Shown here piece after piece: positions 23,705 to 34,429 of a stretch of DNA of 55,525 nt. Every line of letters begins with the position of its first letter. Positions within the stretch are counted from its first letter, which is position 1. A program made the position numbers and the translations under genes. Source of the DNA: Spirogloea muscicola (lineage: Eukaryota; Streptophyta; Zygnematophyceae; Spirogloeales; Spirogloeaceae); NCBI GenBank assembly GCA_009602725.1, contig WELB01000053.1, positions 235,896-291,420 on the forward strand. Direction: 5' to 3'. Under the pieces are notes generated by a model. It was not told the origin of the DNA. It searched no databases and was given only the letters and a program-made list of their open reading frames with translations.

Positions 23705-24773
23705 ATGTCCGGCAAGGTGCTCTTCGAGGACATCTTCGCGGTGCGCGACGTCGACCCCGGCGGCAAGAAGTTCGACAAGGGTGCGTCCCTCGGCAGCCCT
23801 GACTGCTGCTGCCGCTGATGATGGTGGTAGCGGTGGCGTCCACGACGTCAGGAATGGCGGGCTCAGCTCTCGTCGCCACTGCCACTGGCACGGCGATGCT
23901 GAAGGGGTTGTTGCCTGATGGCGGGTGCCGCCGTCGTTGCAGTGTCGCGGTTTATCGGGCACAGCGAGCAATTCGACATGGACCTCCTGCTGGACGTCAA
24001 CGTGGACGCGTACCCGCTGCAGCGCGACGATAAGTTTGCGCTCGCGCTCGCGCCCACGCTCAACCTCGATGGCTCCCAGGACGAGGGCTTCTTTGACCAG
24101 GTTTCTCTGCCTGCTGCATGCCCCTCGCGCCAGCTGCAGCAGAGCCGTGCTCTGCAGTCAGAGGCTGACTGGTGAGCTGGGTGATCAGGACTGAGCAGCT
24201 CAGGTCCAAGGTTTAGGCGCAAGGGTTTTGGGTATGGAGTTTGGGGTTTGAGGTTTGGGATTTGACCTTCTCAGGTTGTGGGTCTGACAGCAGGGTTAGC
24301 TTCTCGACAAATTACATGCGTGCCAGCATGTTCAGCAGGCTCTTGCTTGGTAGCATTGTCGGCTGTTCTTTCTCTGGAGTTGAGCAGAATTTGCTGATAG
24401 TTGCTGTCAGCCTGCAGTCGAAGAAGAAGTCGCTGATGGACCAATACGAGTATGTCACATATGGCAAGCTGTACCAGTGGGGGGGATTGGAGGGCTCCAA
24501 GGCGTAAGCACGCTGCGCGAACACACTTAATGCTTGCTGCTCCTTATTCATTTCTGCTAGGCTGCAACACCAGTCCCTCAACAGCCCCTGTTGAGAAATC
24601 TGTGCTGAGCAAATACTGCTCAATCAATAAGGTACATTGCATCCTTACACGTGTGCAGTGAAGTGCACATCTCATATGGCGGCCTGCTGATGAGGCTGGC
24701 TGGCGACATGAGCCACCTGAAGGACCTCAAGCTGGATCAGCGGCTATACTGCCTGATACGTCGAGTGTCCTGA
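23705..24773 (+). CDS. RPB8: DNA-directed RNA polymerases I, II and III subunit RPABC3 (RPB8)
   Basis: Exons 23705-23780, 23943-24100, 24418-24503 and 24659-24773 join in phase to 144 residues, the normal size of this subunit. The N terminus has VLFEDIFAVRDVDPGGKKFD; then come FDMDLLLDVNVDAYPL, DQYEYVTYGKLYQWGG, VHISYGGLLMRLAGD and the end LDQRLYCLIRRVS. All are hallmarks of RPB8. The protein is a small OB-fold-type subunit shared by all three nuclear RNA polymerases. The ATG sits in a GC-rich island right after a repeat copy. Intron 2 (24101-24417) contains a degenerate TTTAGGG-like stretch at 24205-24265. Confidence 0.97.
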
Positions 24774-25809
24774 AGGCCTACGCAGCCCTCTTTCCCATTC
24801 GTTTGGCCACCAGTGTCTTTTTTCTTGATGGCTGCGAAGCCAGTACTGGTCCACAATACGCCATCCATCAGAGGGGTGTCGACAAGAGCATACAGGAGCG
24901 CCTGCCAGCGCAGTAAAAGCCTGCCTGTTCTCCACATTCCTATTCTTTCATTAGGAGGCCACTTAGAGCTCCCCACATGCAGGGAGCTTGTACAGCAATT
25001 TTGGGCTACTTAGGCCAGTCAAACTGTGGGTTGGGCAGATGGACATTAATGACACTGGGTATCGGTCATCTGCATTGCTCAATTTCTACTTGAATGTGTG
25101 GTGTCTTACAGGTTGATGATAATAGGCTTTATCATTGTATTGTCCTCTTATTGTTTATACTGTCCAACTGTTGCTTGTTATGGTGATGCTACACAACCGC
25201 ACCAGGCTAAAATCCTTGAGCACCTAACAGATAGGGCGGCTTTTGATAACATGCTCCTGCAACATGGCAAGATTAGCTCCTAAACGGCAACAAGATGCTG
25301 TGACGCGTATGACATGGCTACTATGGCTACAATAAGCTATGATACTACATGATACCTCAGTGGTCAGTCTATCTCCACAATATGCAGTATCGCAGACACT
25401 TACTGCTACAAGTTGTGCTCATCAAGGGACTGTCTTGAAGTATGTGAGGAGCTCGTCATCTGATAAGCCGTCCCACCCCAACATGCTGCATATGTACTCC
25501 GGAAGAGCAGCTCAGATAGCTTGAGGCTCGTGTTTGGAAGTGCATCGCTTCCCAAGGTGCAATAACATGGGGATATCCAGGACGTATTTGCGATCAGTCA
25601 ATGCAGCTCTTGCCTACTATCGGTGCAAATTTATCTCAATAAGTTTGCAACCAAGCCGAAAAAGGTATCCATGAAGCAAGGCAAGCGCCTCTATGCCAGC
25701 TCATCTGACAGTGACTAGTCTGTGGCCACCATATGGCCGGTGGCTTTGGGCTACAGATAACAATAGCCTGTGATGCATATGCCTATGATTCTCCAGACCA
25801 CCGCCTGCT
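24774..25809. other. Spacer between convergent RPB8 and methyltransferase genes
   Basis: No coding exon, RNA gene or repeat copy is recognisable. It should hold both genes' 3' UTRs. Confidence 0.5.
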
Positions 25810-28449
25810 TCAAGCGTCCATTGCGGCTGCAAGCTTCTTTGCTAACACAATGTACATGGGATCTGTTCGACCAGGGTTGGGAGAGAGATCAAGAGCCTGC
25901 CATGTCAAGCAGAGACATCAAAGGCTGCTGAGTCTTAGTTATAACAACTTGCACAATATGCCAAGGTGAGCAAGCAGCATGTCAGACAGGCCTGCCACTA
26001 AGTAGCGTAGCCAACAACCATAATTAGACTCAGCAGCACAAACCAAACACAGTCAAAGTATCAATAATCTGTCAATGCTGCAAAACTATACAGATGCAGG
26101 AAGCAAGGTTGTAGATGAAGGAGAGTCTAGTGGTCTTCCACAAGTAAGCACTACAGATAGAATTGAGAATGACAATCTGTGGGGCCGCCTGCTGACCTGG
26201 GGCGGTTCAAAGCCACCAGCGTAATGGAAGTAAGAGCCCACAATCCAAACGTGATCAACATCCCCAGTAGAGGTCCAAATGGAGATGGCTTTTGTAAAGA
26301 AACACCTGTTGGAGAAGCTGCAATGTTGCAATGGCAGAGGCAACTACTTCAGGCCCCAAAGCGACCATAAGTTGCTCAGTTTTACAATCAAGGAGAGATT
26401 CAAGAAGCCCTTGCAAATTACAGATTGGAAGATGCGCAAGGTATATTCAAGAACAACCTCATGGCTGCAGTGCCTCCAGGTTTTAAGACCCTGTTCATCT
26501 CCTTGAATATTTCCAGCGGCCTTGTCAGATAATCAACACTGACCTGCAACATGCATACTGTGGCATTGGAGACAGCCGTTGGAGCAACAAAGCCTGCTTT
26601 TGTGGCCTAGCCTTAGTCCAGAAACCAACAAGCACTCAGACGGATAGAGATACAATGCTTACTGCATTGGTGATGAAGTCGAATGAATTATCAGGAAAGG
26701 GGAGTTGAGGCTTGGCATTCAGATCTTGCACAACGTACTCTGTGAGAATCTACCAAGAGACGAGGACCAGACATGTTAATTTTACATTCCATCCGTGTAT
26801 ACTGTGTCGAATCAAGCACAAACACCATTGAGCAAGAGCATCTCAGCACAGACAAAGTTGATCAATTTCATGACAGCTGTGGCTTGGTCCAGTCACTTAT
26901 CAGCATTGATTCAGCGCTGCCGAAAAAGTACGAACGTGAGCAACCTGCCTCAGCATTCTTGTAATCAGTGAGTGGCTGTGAAGGTAGCACCTACCGGATT
27001 TCGTTCAAGTTCGTCTTCATTCAGACCCAAGCCAACAATTCTCTCTTGCTTGTAACCCTTGGGATAGTGGCTGATCTATCATCACAAGGCAGTACCAGTA
27101 CTTTGGTCAGGGCAAATCATCAAAATTAGAGCTGCTCGGCTCTCTCCACATGCGAGCAGCAACTTAATTTAACTGATCATTGACTGATTGAGAAAATTGC
27201 TTTGTGTATGAATTGGATACAAGTATCTAGTAGCTCCCGATGATATGCATGTGCAAATCAACAAGGAGTGACTGAAGAGGCATGCATTGTCTGCACAACA
27301 GGGTCCTCTCAGAAAGACTCACCCAGCTGCTGCACATGTCCAGGACAGCAACACCAGGAGGTCCTGGAGGAGGCAAAGTCCTCTCATAGAACTTTGTCAA
27401 AGCTCCAATTGCATAGTCGTCAATGTGGGTGACAAAGCGCGGGACAGAGTAGAAAGCCGTGTCTGCTGTCCTGCAGGCAGAGTGCACGGCAACTTCTAAC
27501 CTCAGACTCCAACGACTTTCAGTCCTCTACTTGCACCAGCACGTACATCTGCTGCCAGCTGCAGTCGCCTGGCTCATGCATCAGTTTACCTACTCAAAGC
27601 TATCTGCTTCTGAGAAGTAAACGTTAAGGATCCGCACGTGCTATTATTCGCCTCAATGCCATCAGAGATTACATCGACATGCTCCGGACTGCTTCCGCAC
27701 AATTTTACATACTCATCATAGCGCCTGAAGTCGTCAGCCTTGAACGGGAACTTCTCTGGCCATTGCACGTTCTGGAGAGCCTGCCAAGAAAGAGACACCT
27801 GACCAGTGGCTTACATCAACCACCTTGAGCTTGCATTAGCCCTGCGGCATAAGGGCCTGCTGCATGTTAAAACGCGGATGCAGCAGTGAGGACGTCGCTT
27901 CTCCTTTCCGCCTCTCCAGCACTTCCAGTATGTCCGAGCATTGGCTGCTGACTAGGCATTAATAAGTTTCAATGGAAATGACACTCTAGTGAGTCTCTTC
28001 ATCGGACCAATCTGCTGCTGCTTGACTCAAGACTACACATTCCCTCTTAGCCACTGCCCCCTTTTCCTTTTAACAAATGCAGCTTACTCTTGGAGCCAGT
28101 TTTGAGTGAAATGTGTAAGAGGCTCCTTAAACTCTACCTCCTCGGCTTCGGACGTCCTTGCTCTGGCCATGGCTGGAGGGAGGCCTCCGACCCCCCTCCC
28201 TCCGAGCACTACCAGGCCGAGCAATCCGATGGCTGCGCGTCGCGCGAGCTGACTGCGGCGCGGCGTCCACATCGCCGCCTGGCCCCGGCCGGAAGACGCT
28301 CGCAGCAGCAGCAGCTGGCGGCCGCCGGAGCTCGCTCCGCGCGGCTCCCCCGGCGTCGCAAGCCCAACCCGAGAGCCGCCGCCTCCCGACAGCTGCCGCC
28401 GGATGGTCGGGACAGGAAGCGGGAGAGCTGCGGCCGCGACGCCAGGCAT
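25810..28449 (-). CDS. SAM-dependent methyltransferase-like protein, predicted thylakoid lumen
   Basis: Minus-strand exons: 28449-28138, 27780-27713, 27470-27323, 27075-26995, 26749-26663, 26543-26458, 26317-26197, 25896-25810. They join in phase to 329 residues. Conserved blocks are WPEKFPFKADDFRRYDE, FYSVPRFVTHIDD, VAVLDMCSSW (SAM-site-like), SHYPKGYKQERIVGLGLNED, LPFPDNSFDFITNAVSVDYL, EMNRVLKPGG, FSNRCFFTKAISIW and VGSYFHYAGGFEPPQ. They match a plant and algal family related to Methyltransf_11; the substrate is unknown to me. The first exon has an Arg/Ser-rich plastid transit region, then LARRAAIGLLGLVVLGG (residues 68-84) and a PPAMA-type cleavage site near residue 95, as in twin-arginine lumen signals. 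The end of exon 1 is uncertain: GTAAGC at 28087 looks stronger but breaks the frame. Confidence 0.85.
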
Positions 28450-28564
28450 CGCCGCTGCCACCGCCGCCGCCGCCGCCGGGCCCGCGAGGCGGCGCGGCAA
28501 TGGCGTGGCGCAGAGGCGGGCCGGGCGGAGACGGCGACGTGGAAGCTTGGCTAAGTTGCGCCAG

Positions 28565-28790
28565 CTTCGAAGGAAGCTTGTGCGTTTCAGGCCGAGATGG
28601 GCTTGCCAGCTGCATCTCTGCCGTTGCTTGCGCCGTCGAGTGCAGCCTGTCTGCAGCGTGCTCAGGCTCATGCTTTGCATTCCTTTCTCTTGGCTGGCCA
28701 ATCACAGCCATCGCCCTCCACTGGAAGAGGTTTTCTTCTTTGCATCAGAAGTCTGTCGGATGTGAGGCTCCTCACTCGTAACTACTGAGT
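28565..28790 (+). mobile_element. Fragment of the SDLYVLTRGY-type element next to the methyltransferase start
   Basis: The + strand encodes LQRAQAHALH, then a GGCTGGCCAATCACAGCCA repeat block, then LSDVRLLTRNY before a stop at about 28787. It therefore joins both repeat types. It begins about 115 bp upstream of the minus-strand methyltransferase ATG, so it may now form part of that promoter. Confidence 0.65.
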
Positions 28791-28819
28791 GGTCCATCCT
28801 CCCCCGTTCTGCCATGGCC

Positions 28820-29055
28820 CCGCAGTCGCTGCTTAGCTCGTACTTTGGCCCCTTCGAACCTTGTCAATTCTTTTCGGGCTGGCTTCTCACAGCCCTTGCC
28901 CCCATTGGAAGAGCCACTTCTTCTTTGCATCAGAAAGTTGGGCGAGCTCTAGTTGGTGGTAGAAGAGAAGTGGCACTCCCAATGGGGGCAAGGAAGCAAG
29001 CGCGGCCAGATTAACTGGTGGCTGGGAGAGGCCAGTCCAAAGGAATGGACAAGGT
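28820..29055. repeat. Fold-back repeat: two inverted copies of the dispersed GGGCTGGC repeat
   Basis: 28826-28924 (+) runs CGCAGTCGCTGCTTAGCTCG, TTTGGCCCCTTCGAACCTTG, GGGCTGGCTTCTCACAGCCC, then CCCCATTGGAAGAGCCACTT. At 28966-28992 the last part returns inverted as GAGAAGTGGCACTCCCAATGGGG. The two arms could form a hairpin with a roughly 40-nt loop. Single copies lie at 31004-31115 (+), 33168-33275 (-), 34053-34155 (-), 34300-34350 (+) and 43885-43935 (+). Confidence 0.8.
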
Positions 29056-29072
29056 CTGAAGGAGCCGGAGTG

Positions 29073-29770
29073 CTAAGGACTGAGACAGCAGCAAGCGGAC
29101 TCTGAGTAACCTCTAGTCAGTAGATGCAAGTCTGAATAGCTAGCAGGCGGACAGACATCGCCCTGACGGAAGCCGGGGGCCGCCGCCAAAGCGCGGCCTG
29201 CGCGCAAGTGGACCGCGAAGGCAAGGGACCACTGCGAAGAGATGGCCAAGCACATCCGGAGGACTTGAGCGAGGGACCCGGCGACATTGAAGCCAGGCTG
29301 CTCGCCCTGCTGCCCGTGGCGGTGGGCCGCTGCTCGCCACGCAAGGCGGTGAAGCAGGTCAAGCCATTTTGCGCCAAAGGCTCCGTTCTTATCGACGCAT
29401 TCCAACCAGGGGCACCCACGCCGACTGTGCCAGGTTGGGCGACACATCATGCAAAGAAGAAGAAGGAGAGACACTAGAAGGACCACCCCCGGGGCGACCA
29501 CTTCTTCTCATTCGCCATGGACATATATGGCGGCTATGGAACGAAGTGGTCTTCCCTCCTCCATCGCCTGGCACAACATGTCGATGCCCGCCGACGTGGT
29601 CGGGCGGGTAGCTGAGGGCATTCTAGCGTCCCGAAAGCAATCATTGCTTGCTATAGAATGCAGCTTTCGATGAATCTGCACTGCTCCCAGGCACTCGCGA
29701 TACACCAGCATGCTGGGCGCGCACTAAGCCAGGCTAATGGCTTGCGTGGTGGTGCTCTGGCTCCTCAGCT
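29073..29770. mobile_element. Broken retroelement segment
   Basis: 29340-29073 (-) encodes HLRAGRALAAAPGFRQ and ends DLHLLTRGYSE, the tail peptide shared with other copies. 29370-29450 (+) encodes GSVLIDAFQPGAPTPTV, homologous to LVLIDTFQPGAIHAACIKL at 32040-31960 (-). 29690-29770 repeats 11328-11405. The pieces are in conflicting orientations, so this is nested or rearranged debris. Confidence 0.6.
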
Positions 29771-29869
29771 TAGCTTGTCGGACACTACTGTACTAACTCG
29801 TGGGTACTAGTGACCCCCTTAGGCAGCTTATTGCCAGGTTACCTGGACTTTGTAAGGCTCGGATCGGCC

Positions 29870-30440
29870 TCCATCTCATTTCATGCTCACAGCGCCCCTT
29901 TCTCTTTTCTTCTGTCAGGAGCGATCGCCCTTTTAGACAAGCTTTCTTCCATTTCCGGGAAGAGAAAGGCGCGCTTGAGATGGAACGGAGGCCAATCTGA
30001 GCCATAAAAAGTCCTGGTAACAAGGCAGAAGGTTGTGGGAGGCATTACGTTCACCTCCCTCAACACATCGAAGCACGTGAGCTGCCAACGAGATCTCGTC
30101 CTCTGAACTGAATGATGGCCACATTCACTCTGTTGGATGCCAGCCAAAACAAAGTGGGGGGAGGCTAAGGTGGTGGTAGACGGCCGTCTGGAAGAGGTAG
30201 CCGGAGAGCCGAAGGGACTCGTAGATCGGCAAAGCGTTGAGCCACTCCGACGCCCCCGGAGAGATTGTTGAACGAAGACGGGAGAGCCCACGCCCATCCT
30301 CCTTGAGCAGAGCTGAGAGCAGCAGCTGAGAGCTGAGAGCTGAGAGCAGAGCGGAAAGCAGCGGCTGGAGGGACCTCGGGCATGCTCTTTTAGCACCTTC
30401 GAGAGCTCTCGCTTAACGACGATGCAAACGAATTCGGTTT
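29870..30440 (-). mobile_element. Degenerate retroelement frame, C-terminal zinc-like region
   Basis: The minus frame at 30124-29933 encodes SLAAHVLRCVEGGERNASHN, parallel to SLAAHMLRCARTGERTGTHY on the + strand at about 31586-31645. It lies in a stretch full of frame changes. Confidence 0.5.
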
Positions 30441-30960
30441 GCTGCACAAAGTGTGCCAAGCGATGGCGCGGGACCTGCCGGGTGCCCGGTCGGCACTCAC
30501 CAGCAGCACCCTGCTGGCCCTCTCCAAACCAGCCGAAGGCGCACGACCATAACGATGAGCCAGGTCCTCACCCGCCTGGTTTCTAGTTCCAGCAGAACCG
30601 AGAGGCGGCGCAGCTCCACTTCTCTCGCCACCAATTTGGCGCAGGGCTGTCTTCAGGCGCGGAGGCAGTGGTCCATGGCCTGCGTGTGGTGCCAGACTAC
30701 ACTCCCGACTGGATGGCCTTATCGGTGGACGTGAGAAACGCATTCAACAGCGTTGACAGAGTGACCATCGCTGAGGAGCAACGCACAAGTTCTCCCTCCC
30801 TAATTCCCTTCTCCCGGTGCACCTACGGAGCACCCTCAAGACTGCTCTGGGTAGTGGGCACGTCGGACGTCGTCCTGCAATCCGGCACAGTCACTCGGCA
30901 GGGAGACCCTCGCGGCGGGTTTTCTTCGCCTTGGCACACCTAGGGTTGCTCCACCATCTG
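30440..30960 (+). mobile_element. Non-LTR reverse transcriptase fragment, broken
   Basis: In successive frames the strand encodes AVVHGLRVVPD, MALSVDVRNAFNSVDRV (a reverse transcriptase motif A with the catalytic-type Asp) and VLQSGTVTRQGDPRGGF (motif B-like QGDPxGG). A frameshift near 30700 and loss of the YADD block mark it as dead. It abuts a copy of the dispersed repeat at 31004-31115. Confidence 0.75.
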
Positions 30961-31076
30961 CGCCACATGTGCTGCCCCGCTCAGAGGGCTTTCCCGAGCC
31001 CTTCAGGCCCCGCAGTCGCTGCTTAGCTCGTAGTTTGGCCCCTTCGAACCTTGTCAATCCTTTCGGGGCTGGCTTC

Positions 31077-31526
31077 TCACAGCCCTAGCCCCCATTGGGA
31101 GAGCCACTTCTTCTTTCCCGAGCACCACCATGCCTCGTGGGGGGGTCCTGGCATCCTGCCGGTATCTGTAGGACTAGCGTGTATGGAAAACGTCGAAGGC
31201 CAAAGTGAAGGGTGGGAGGGATGCCAGCTGGAACCCGAACACATCTCGGGCCGGATTGTGAGGCCGAGGGTGTGTAACTCGCGCTCCAAAGTGCTGCAGG
31301 GACGAGTGACTTCATCAGGGGGTCCTAATAGAGTGGAATCGTCTGCGTATCTTGGCATTTGCACGTCAGGGTGGCCTCCGTTGCGCAGTGCACGTAGGTG
31401 TGCCAAGCCGACGAGAAACCCACCGAGAGGGTCTTCCTGCGGGGTGCCTGTGGTGGATTGCAGGACTACCTGCGACGTACACGCTCCCGGAGCATTCTCG
31501 AGGGTGCTCCGTAGGTGCACCAACAT
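31077..31526 (-). mobile_element. Non-LTR reverse transcriptase fragment with YADD box
   Basis: The minus-strand frame encodes VVLQSTTGTPQEDPLGGFLV (motif B), LAHLRAL, and RYADDSTLLG at about 31350-31323 (motif C, the polymerase Asp-Asp). A short thumb-like stretch follows (LERELHTLGLTIRPEMCSG). The frame then runs into the dispersed repeat. It is a second element copy, opposite in orientation to the one at 30440-30960. Confidence 0.8.
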
Positions 31527-31539
31527 TTCTTAAGTAGGA

Positions 31540-32480
31540 CAATGTTTTCGGAGCTCCTGACGCGCAGCCCTGACGCGGCGTCTTTGGCGGCCCATATGCT
31601 CCGGTGCGCACGGACAGGGGAGCGGACCGGCACCCACTACTTACTACGCAATGCCATGTTTGGCATATTCGTGGAGGCCGGTATCACTGTGGCGCTCGAG
31701 AATACCAGCATCATGCCTCCGACCGCTGGGGCGGATGGTCGCCTCCACACCCTGCGCGCCGATCTCGTCGCAAGCGCGCTCGGCGGGGGGCCTTTTCCCA
31801 CCACCTATCCTCCATGGGCGAGCCCTTTCTTCTGCTCATTGCCGACGTTGTCACGACTGACTCTTCTGGAGCGCCAGGAGCGCCAAATGCTCGTCGGAGG
31901 CGGGCTACGCAGTCCGCCAAGCGGCAGGCGCCAATGAACGGAAATACTCGGATCACTCGGTGGGAGACGAGTTTGATGCAGGCGGCGTGGATGGCCCCTG
32001 GTTGGAACGTGTCAATGAGGACCAGGTCGAGTACTCCCATGCAGCGCCCTCAAAGCGCATATTCCGGGCCAGCATCACCGCGCGTTGGCTTGCACCCCTT
32101 GGGAGGGGTCTCAGAACCAGGAAGGAGCTCGAAGACCGTCCATGCAGCTTCGTCGAGGCTGTTCCGTGCCCTACGAGTGAGTATGGGCCGCGAGGCTCGC
32201 TAAATGTGTGGCCGTGCCCAATGAGGTATGTGCCGCAGGGTGGGCAGACTGGGTTATAGTATACCGCATCTGAGTCTAGGAACCTTGCCCAACGCCACTG
32301 AGCCGGCGAGGGAGCCGGGGGAAGGGGTGCTGGGGCTGCCGAGGGGCGGTCGTGGAAAGAGGCCTCAGCGTGGGCTTGAGCCTGGTACGTGGCGCGAGTT
32401 GCCTTCCTGGAGCAGTGGCGCTCATGTCGCGAACGATCCGCAGGCTGGGCCAGGGCTGCTGGCGGTACTGGCAATTTCGT
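31540..32480. mobile_element. Retroelement 3' domains on both strands
   Basis: 31545-31800 (+) encodes ELLTRSPDAASLAAHMLRCA, then YLLRNAMFGIFVEAGITVAL and RLHTLRADLV: the Cys/His and endonuclease-like region after a reverse transcriptase. 32040-31960 (-) encodes LVLIDTFQPGAIHAACIKL. No frame is intact. 32050-32480 continues minus-strand element sequence with CPPCGTYLIGHGHTF. Confidence 0.6.
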
Positions 32481-32559
32481 GAGACAGCTGGTGCGGCAGG
32501 GCGTGTGGTTGGAGCTGCAGCAGCTGCAGGGATAGCGGGGTATTGCGGGATTCTCGTCC

Positions 32560-33025
32560 TTTGTTCATTCGTTTGTGGGCTGGCTTTTACCAGCCCCTAT
32601 CCTCAATGGGCGAGCCCTTCTCTCAATATTTGAAGCAGAAAGCGCGGCCAGATTGACTGGTGGCTGTGAGAGGCCAATCCAAAGGAATGGACAAGGGCAG
32701 ACAGACGAGACGCGGTAGGCTCTCTCGCCCAGGTGTATTGCATGCGCCTGTCAGTATCGCCGCAGCTGTCAATGGCACGCGCGTTGCATCTGCGTGCTGG
32801 TCGCGCTTTGGCTGCAGCTTCTAGCCATAGCCAGCGGACCCGCTACCCGGAGACTACTTCCTCTGACCTGCGGCTGCTCAACAGGGGATATTGAGCACCC
32901 AGTGGCCACTTGAGTCGCCGTGTGCTTGCACGCTTTTCTGTCCCCTTCAGACCCTGTTCATTCTTTCCTCTGGGCTGGCCAGTCACAGCCATCGCCGTCT
33001 ACTGGAAGGGCCATTCCTCTCAGTA
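32560..33025 (+). repeat. Dispersed repeat copies around a tail-peptide fragment
   Basis: 32560-32640 and 32940-33025 are GGGCTGGC...CAGCC repeat copies. Between them, 32730-32895 encodes MRLSVSPQLSMARALHLRAG and ends DLRLLNRGY, followed by TTGAGCACCCAGTGGCCACTTGA. That last string recurs at 55148-55170 as TGAGCACCCAGTAGCCACTTGA. Confidence 0.7.
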
Positions 33026-33167
33026 CCCCCGTGTCAGCAATAGGAAATTAGGTGAGCCAAGGGTTGATGAGAAACCCCGACGGGGGTGGAGGGAGGCTTG
33101 CTGGCTGGAGCCCTGTCGACCTGCAGCTCGTGAAGCAGCTCGGCCAAAGGGGCGGGGCCTGTGAAAG

Positions 33168-33275
33168 AAGAAGTAGCTCTTCCAATGGGGGCAAGGGCTG
33201 TGAGAGCCAGCCCGAAAAGAATTACAAGGTTCGAAGGGGCCAAAGTACGAGCTAAGCAGCGACTGCGGGCCTGGA
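33168..33275 (-). repeat. Dispersed repeat, minus-strand copy
   Basis: Read on the + strand it has AAGAAGTAGCTCTTCCAATG, GGGGCAAGGGCTGTGAGAGC, then AAGGTTCGAAGGGGCCAAAG and CGAGCTAAGCAGCGACTGCG. GGTTCGA resembles a Pol III B box, so a tRNA-derived SINE origin is possible but unproven. Confidence 0.8.
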
Positions 33276-33739
33276 GAGGCTATGGCAGAACGGGGGAGGA
33301 TGGACCACTCAGTAGTTACAAGTGTGAGAGGCAAGCCCAGAATACCATACCCGGGATTCAAAGAGGCCGAGAAGCACAAAACCACACCTCAACGCAAGTG
33401 GCTACAACGGATGGGTGCTGAACAAAGAAACAGAACAAGACACTTGCAGTAGAGGGCGATGGCTGTGAGTGGCCAGCCCAGGAAAAGAATGAAGGGGCCA
33501 GGAAAGCGCTACAGTATGCAAGAGAACAGCAAATGGAAGCTCAGTAACCCCGAGTCATCAGCCGCAAGTTGGAGTGACTTGCAGCTGAAAAAGAGAAAAG
33601 CGCTAAATAAGCGTGTAAGCCAGCCAGGTGCATACAGAGGGTGTTCATGACTATATCTGCGGAGCCACAGGCTAGGCAGACAGGGCGCTCTTACTTACTC
33701 CAGCATTAGGAAGTCAGATAAGGGAGTCGAGTGTGTATT

Positions 33740-34200
33740 AAGTGATGGAGGGCCTGTGTGGCCAAGTACATAGGCAAGCACATGCCAGATTTGCCAGATT
33801 TACATCACCTGCTGCTAAGCTGACCCGCTCAATAACCACGAGTCAGCACATAGAGGTCGCTAACTGATGCCCGAACACCGGACGGCATTGACAAGCTCTT
33901 GTGCCACCAGCTAAGGCTCGACCAGCTTTCTAGTACAAAGCATGAGCTTGAGCTCATTGCAAACAGGCTGACACACGACGTCGCAAAAATGACAAGTAGG
34001 CTGCCGGCATGCCCATCTGGTTGGAAGCATATACTCACGTCGTTCATATCGAGAGAAGTGGCTCTCCCAACGGGGGCAAGGGCTGTGGCAAGCCAGCCCG
34101 AAAAGAATTGCCAAAGGTTCGAAAAGAATTGCCAAAGGTTCGAAGGGGTCAAATGACGGAGGAGCATATCCTAGACGATGTTCTCAAGTAGGGTATGGAA
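33740..34200 (-). mobile_element. Repeat element copy 2 (inverted relative to 22860-23210)
   Basis: Its minus strand matches 22860-23210. It ends in RASVSDLYVLTRGY and a stop at about 33831, and its distal end has a TATGGAAGCGAGGACC block at 34194-34209. A dispersed repeat with a duplicated AAAAGAATTGCCAAAGGTTCG unit (34100-34142) is inserted at 34053-34155. Confidence 0.8.
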
Positions 34201-34429
34201 GCGAGGACCAAGGGGAGGAACCACCACGGCAACGACCGCGTCGGCTCGCAATGTCAATAACCGAGAGCACCGTCGCTCGACCGGCTGTGACCTGTCACCT
34301 CGGGCTGGCTTCTCACAGCCCTTGCCCCCATAGGGGAGCCACTTCTACTGTCACCTCGAACGAGGCTTCTCGTCAGGTTTATTCATGACTACTTCTTCTT
34401 GGACTTCATTCTGCCTGAACAATGTATTA

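Noticed and set aside
28158-28781. A 207-residue plus-strand ORF
   Set aside because: Antisense shadow of the GC-rich methyltransferase first exon, then repeat sequence.
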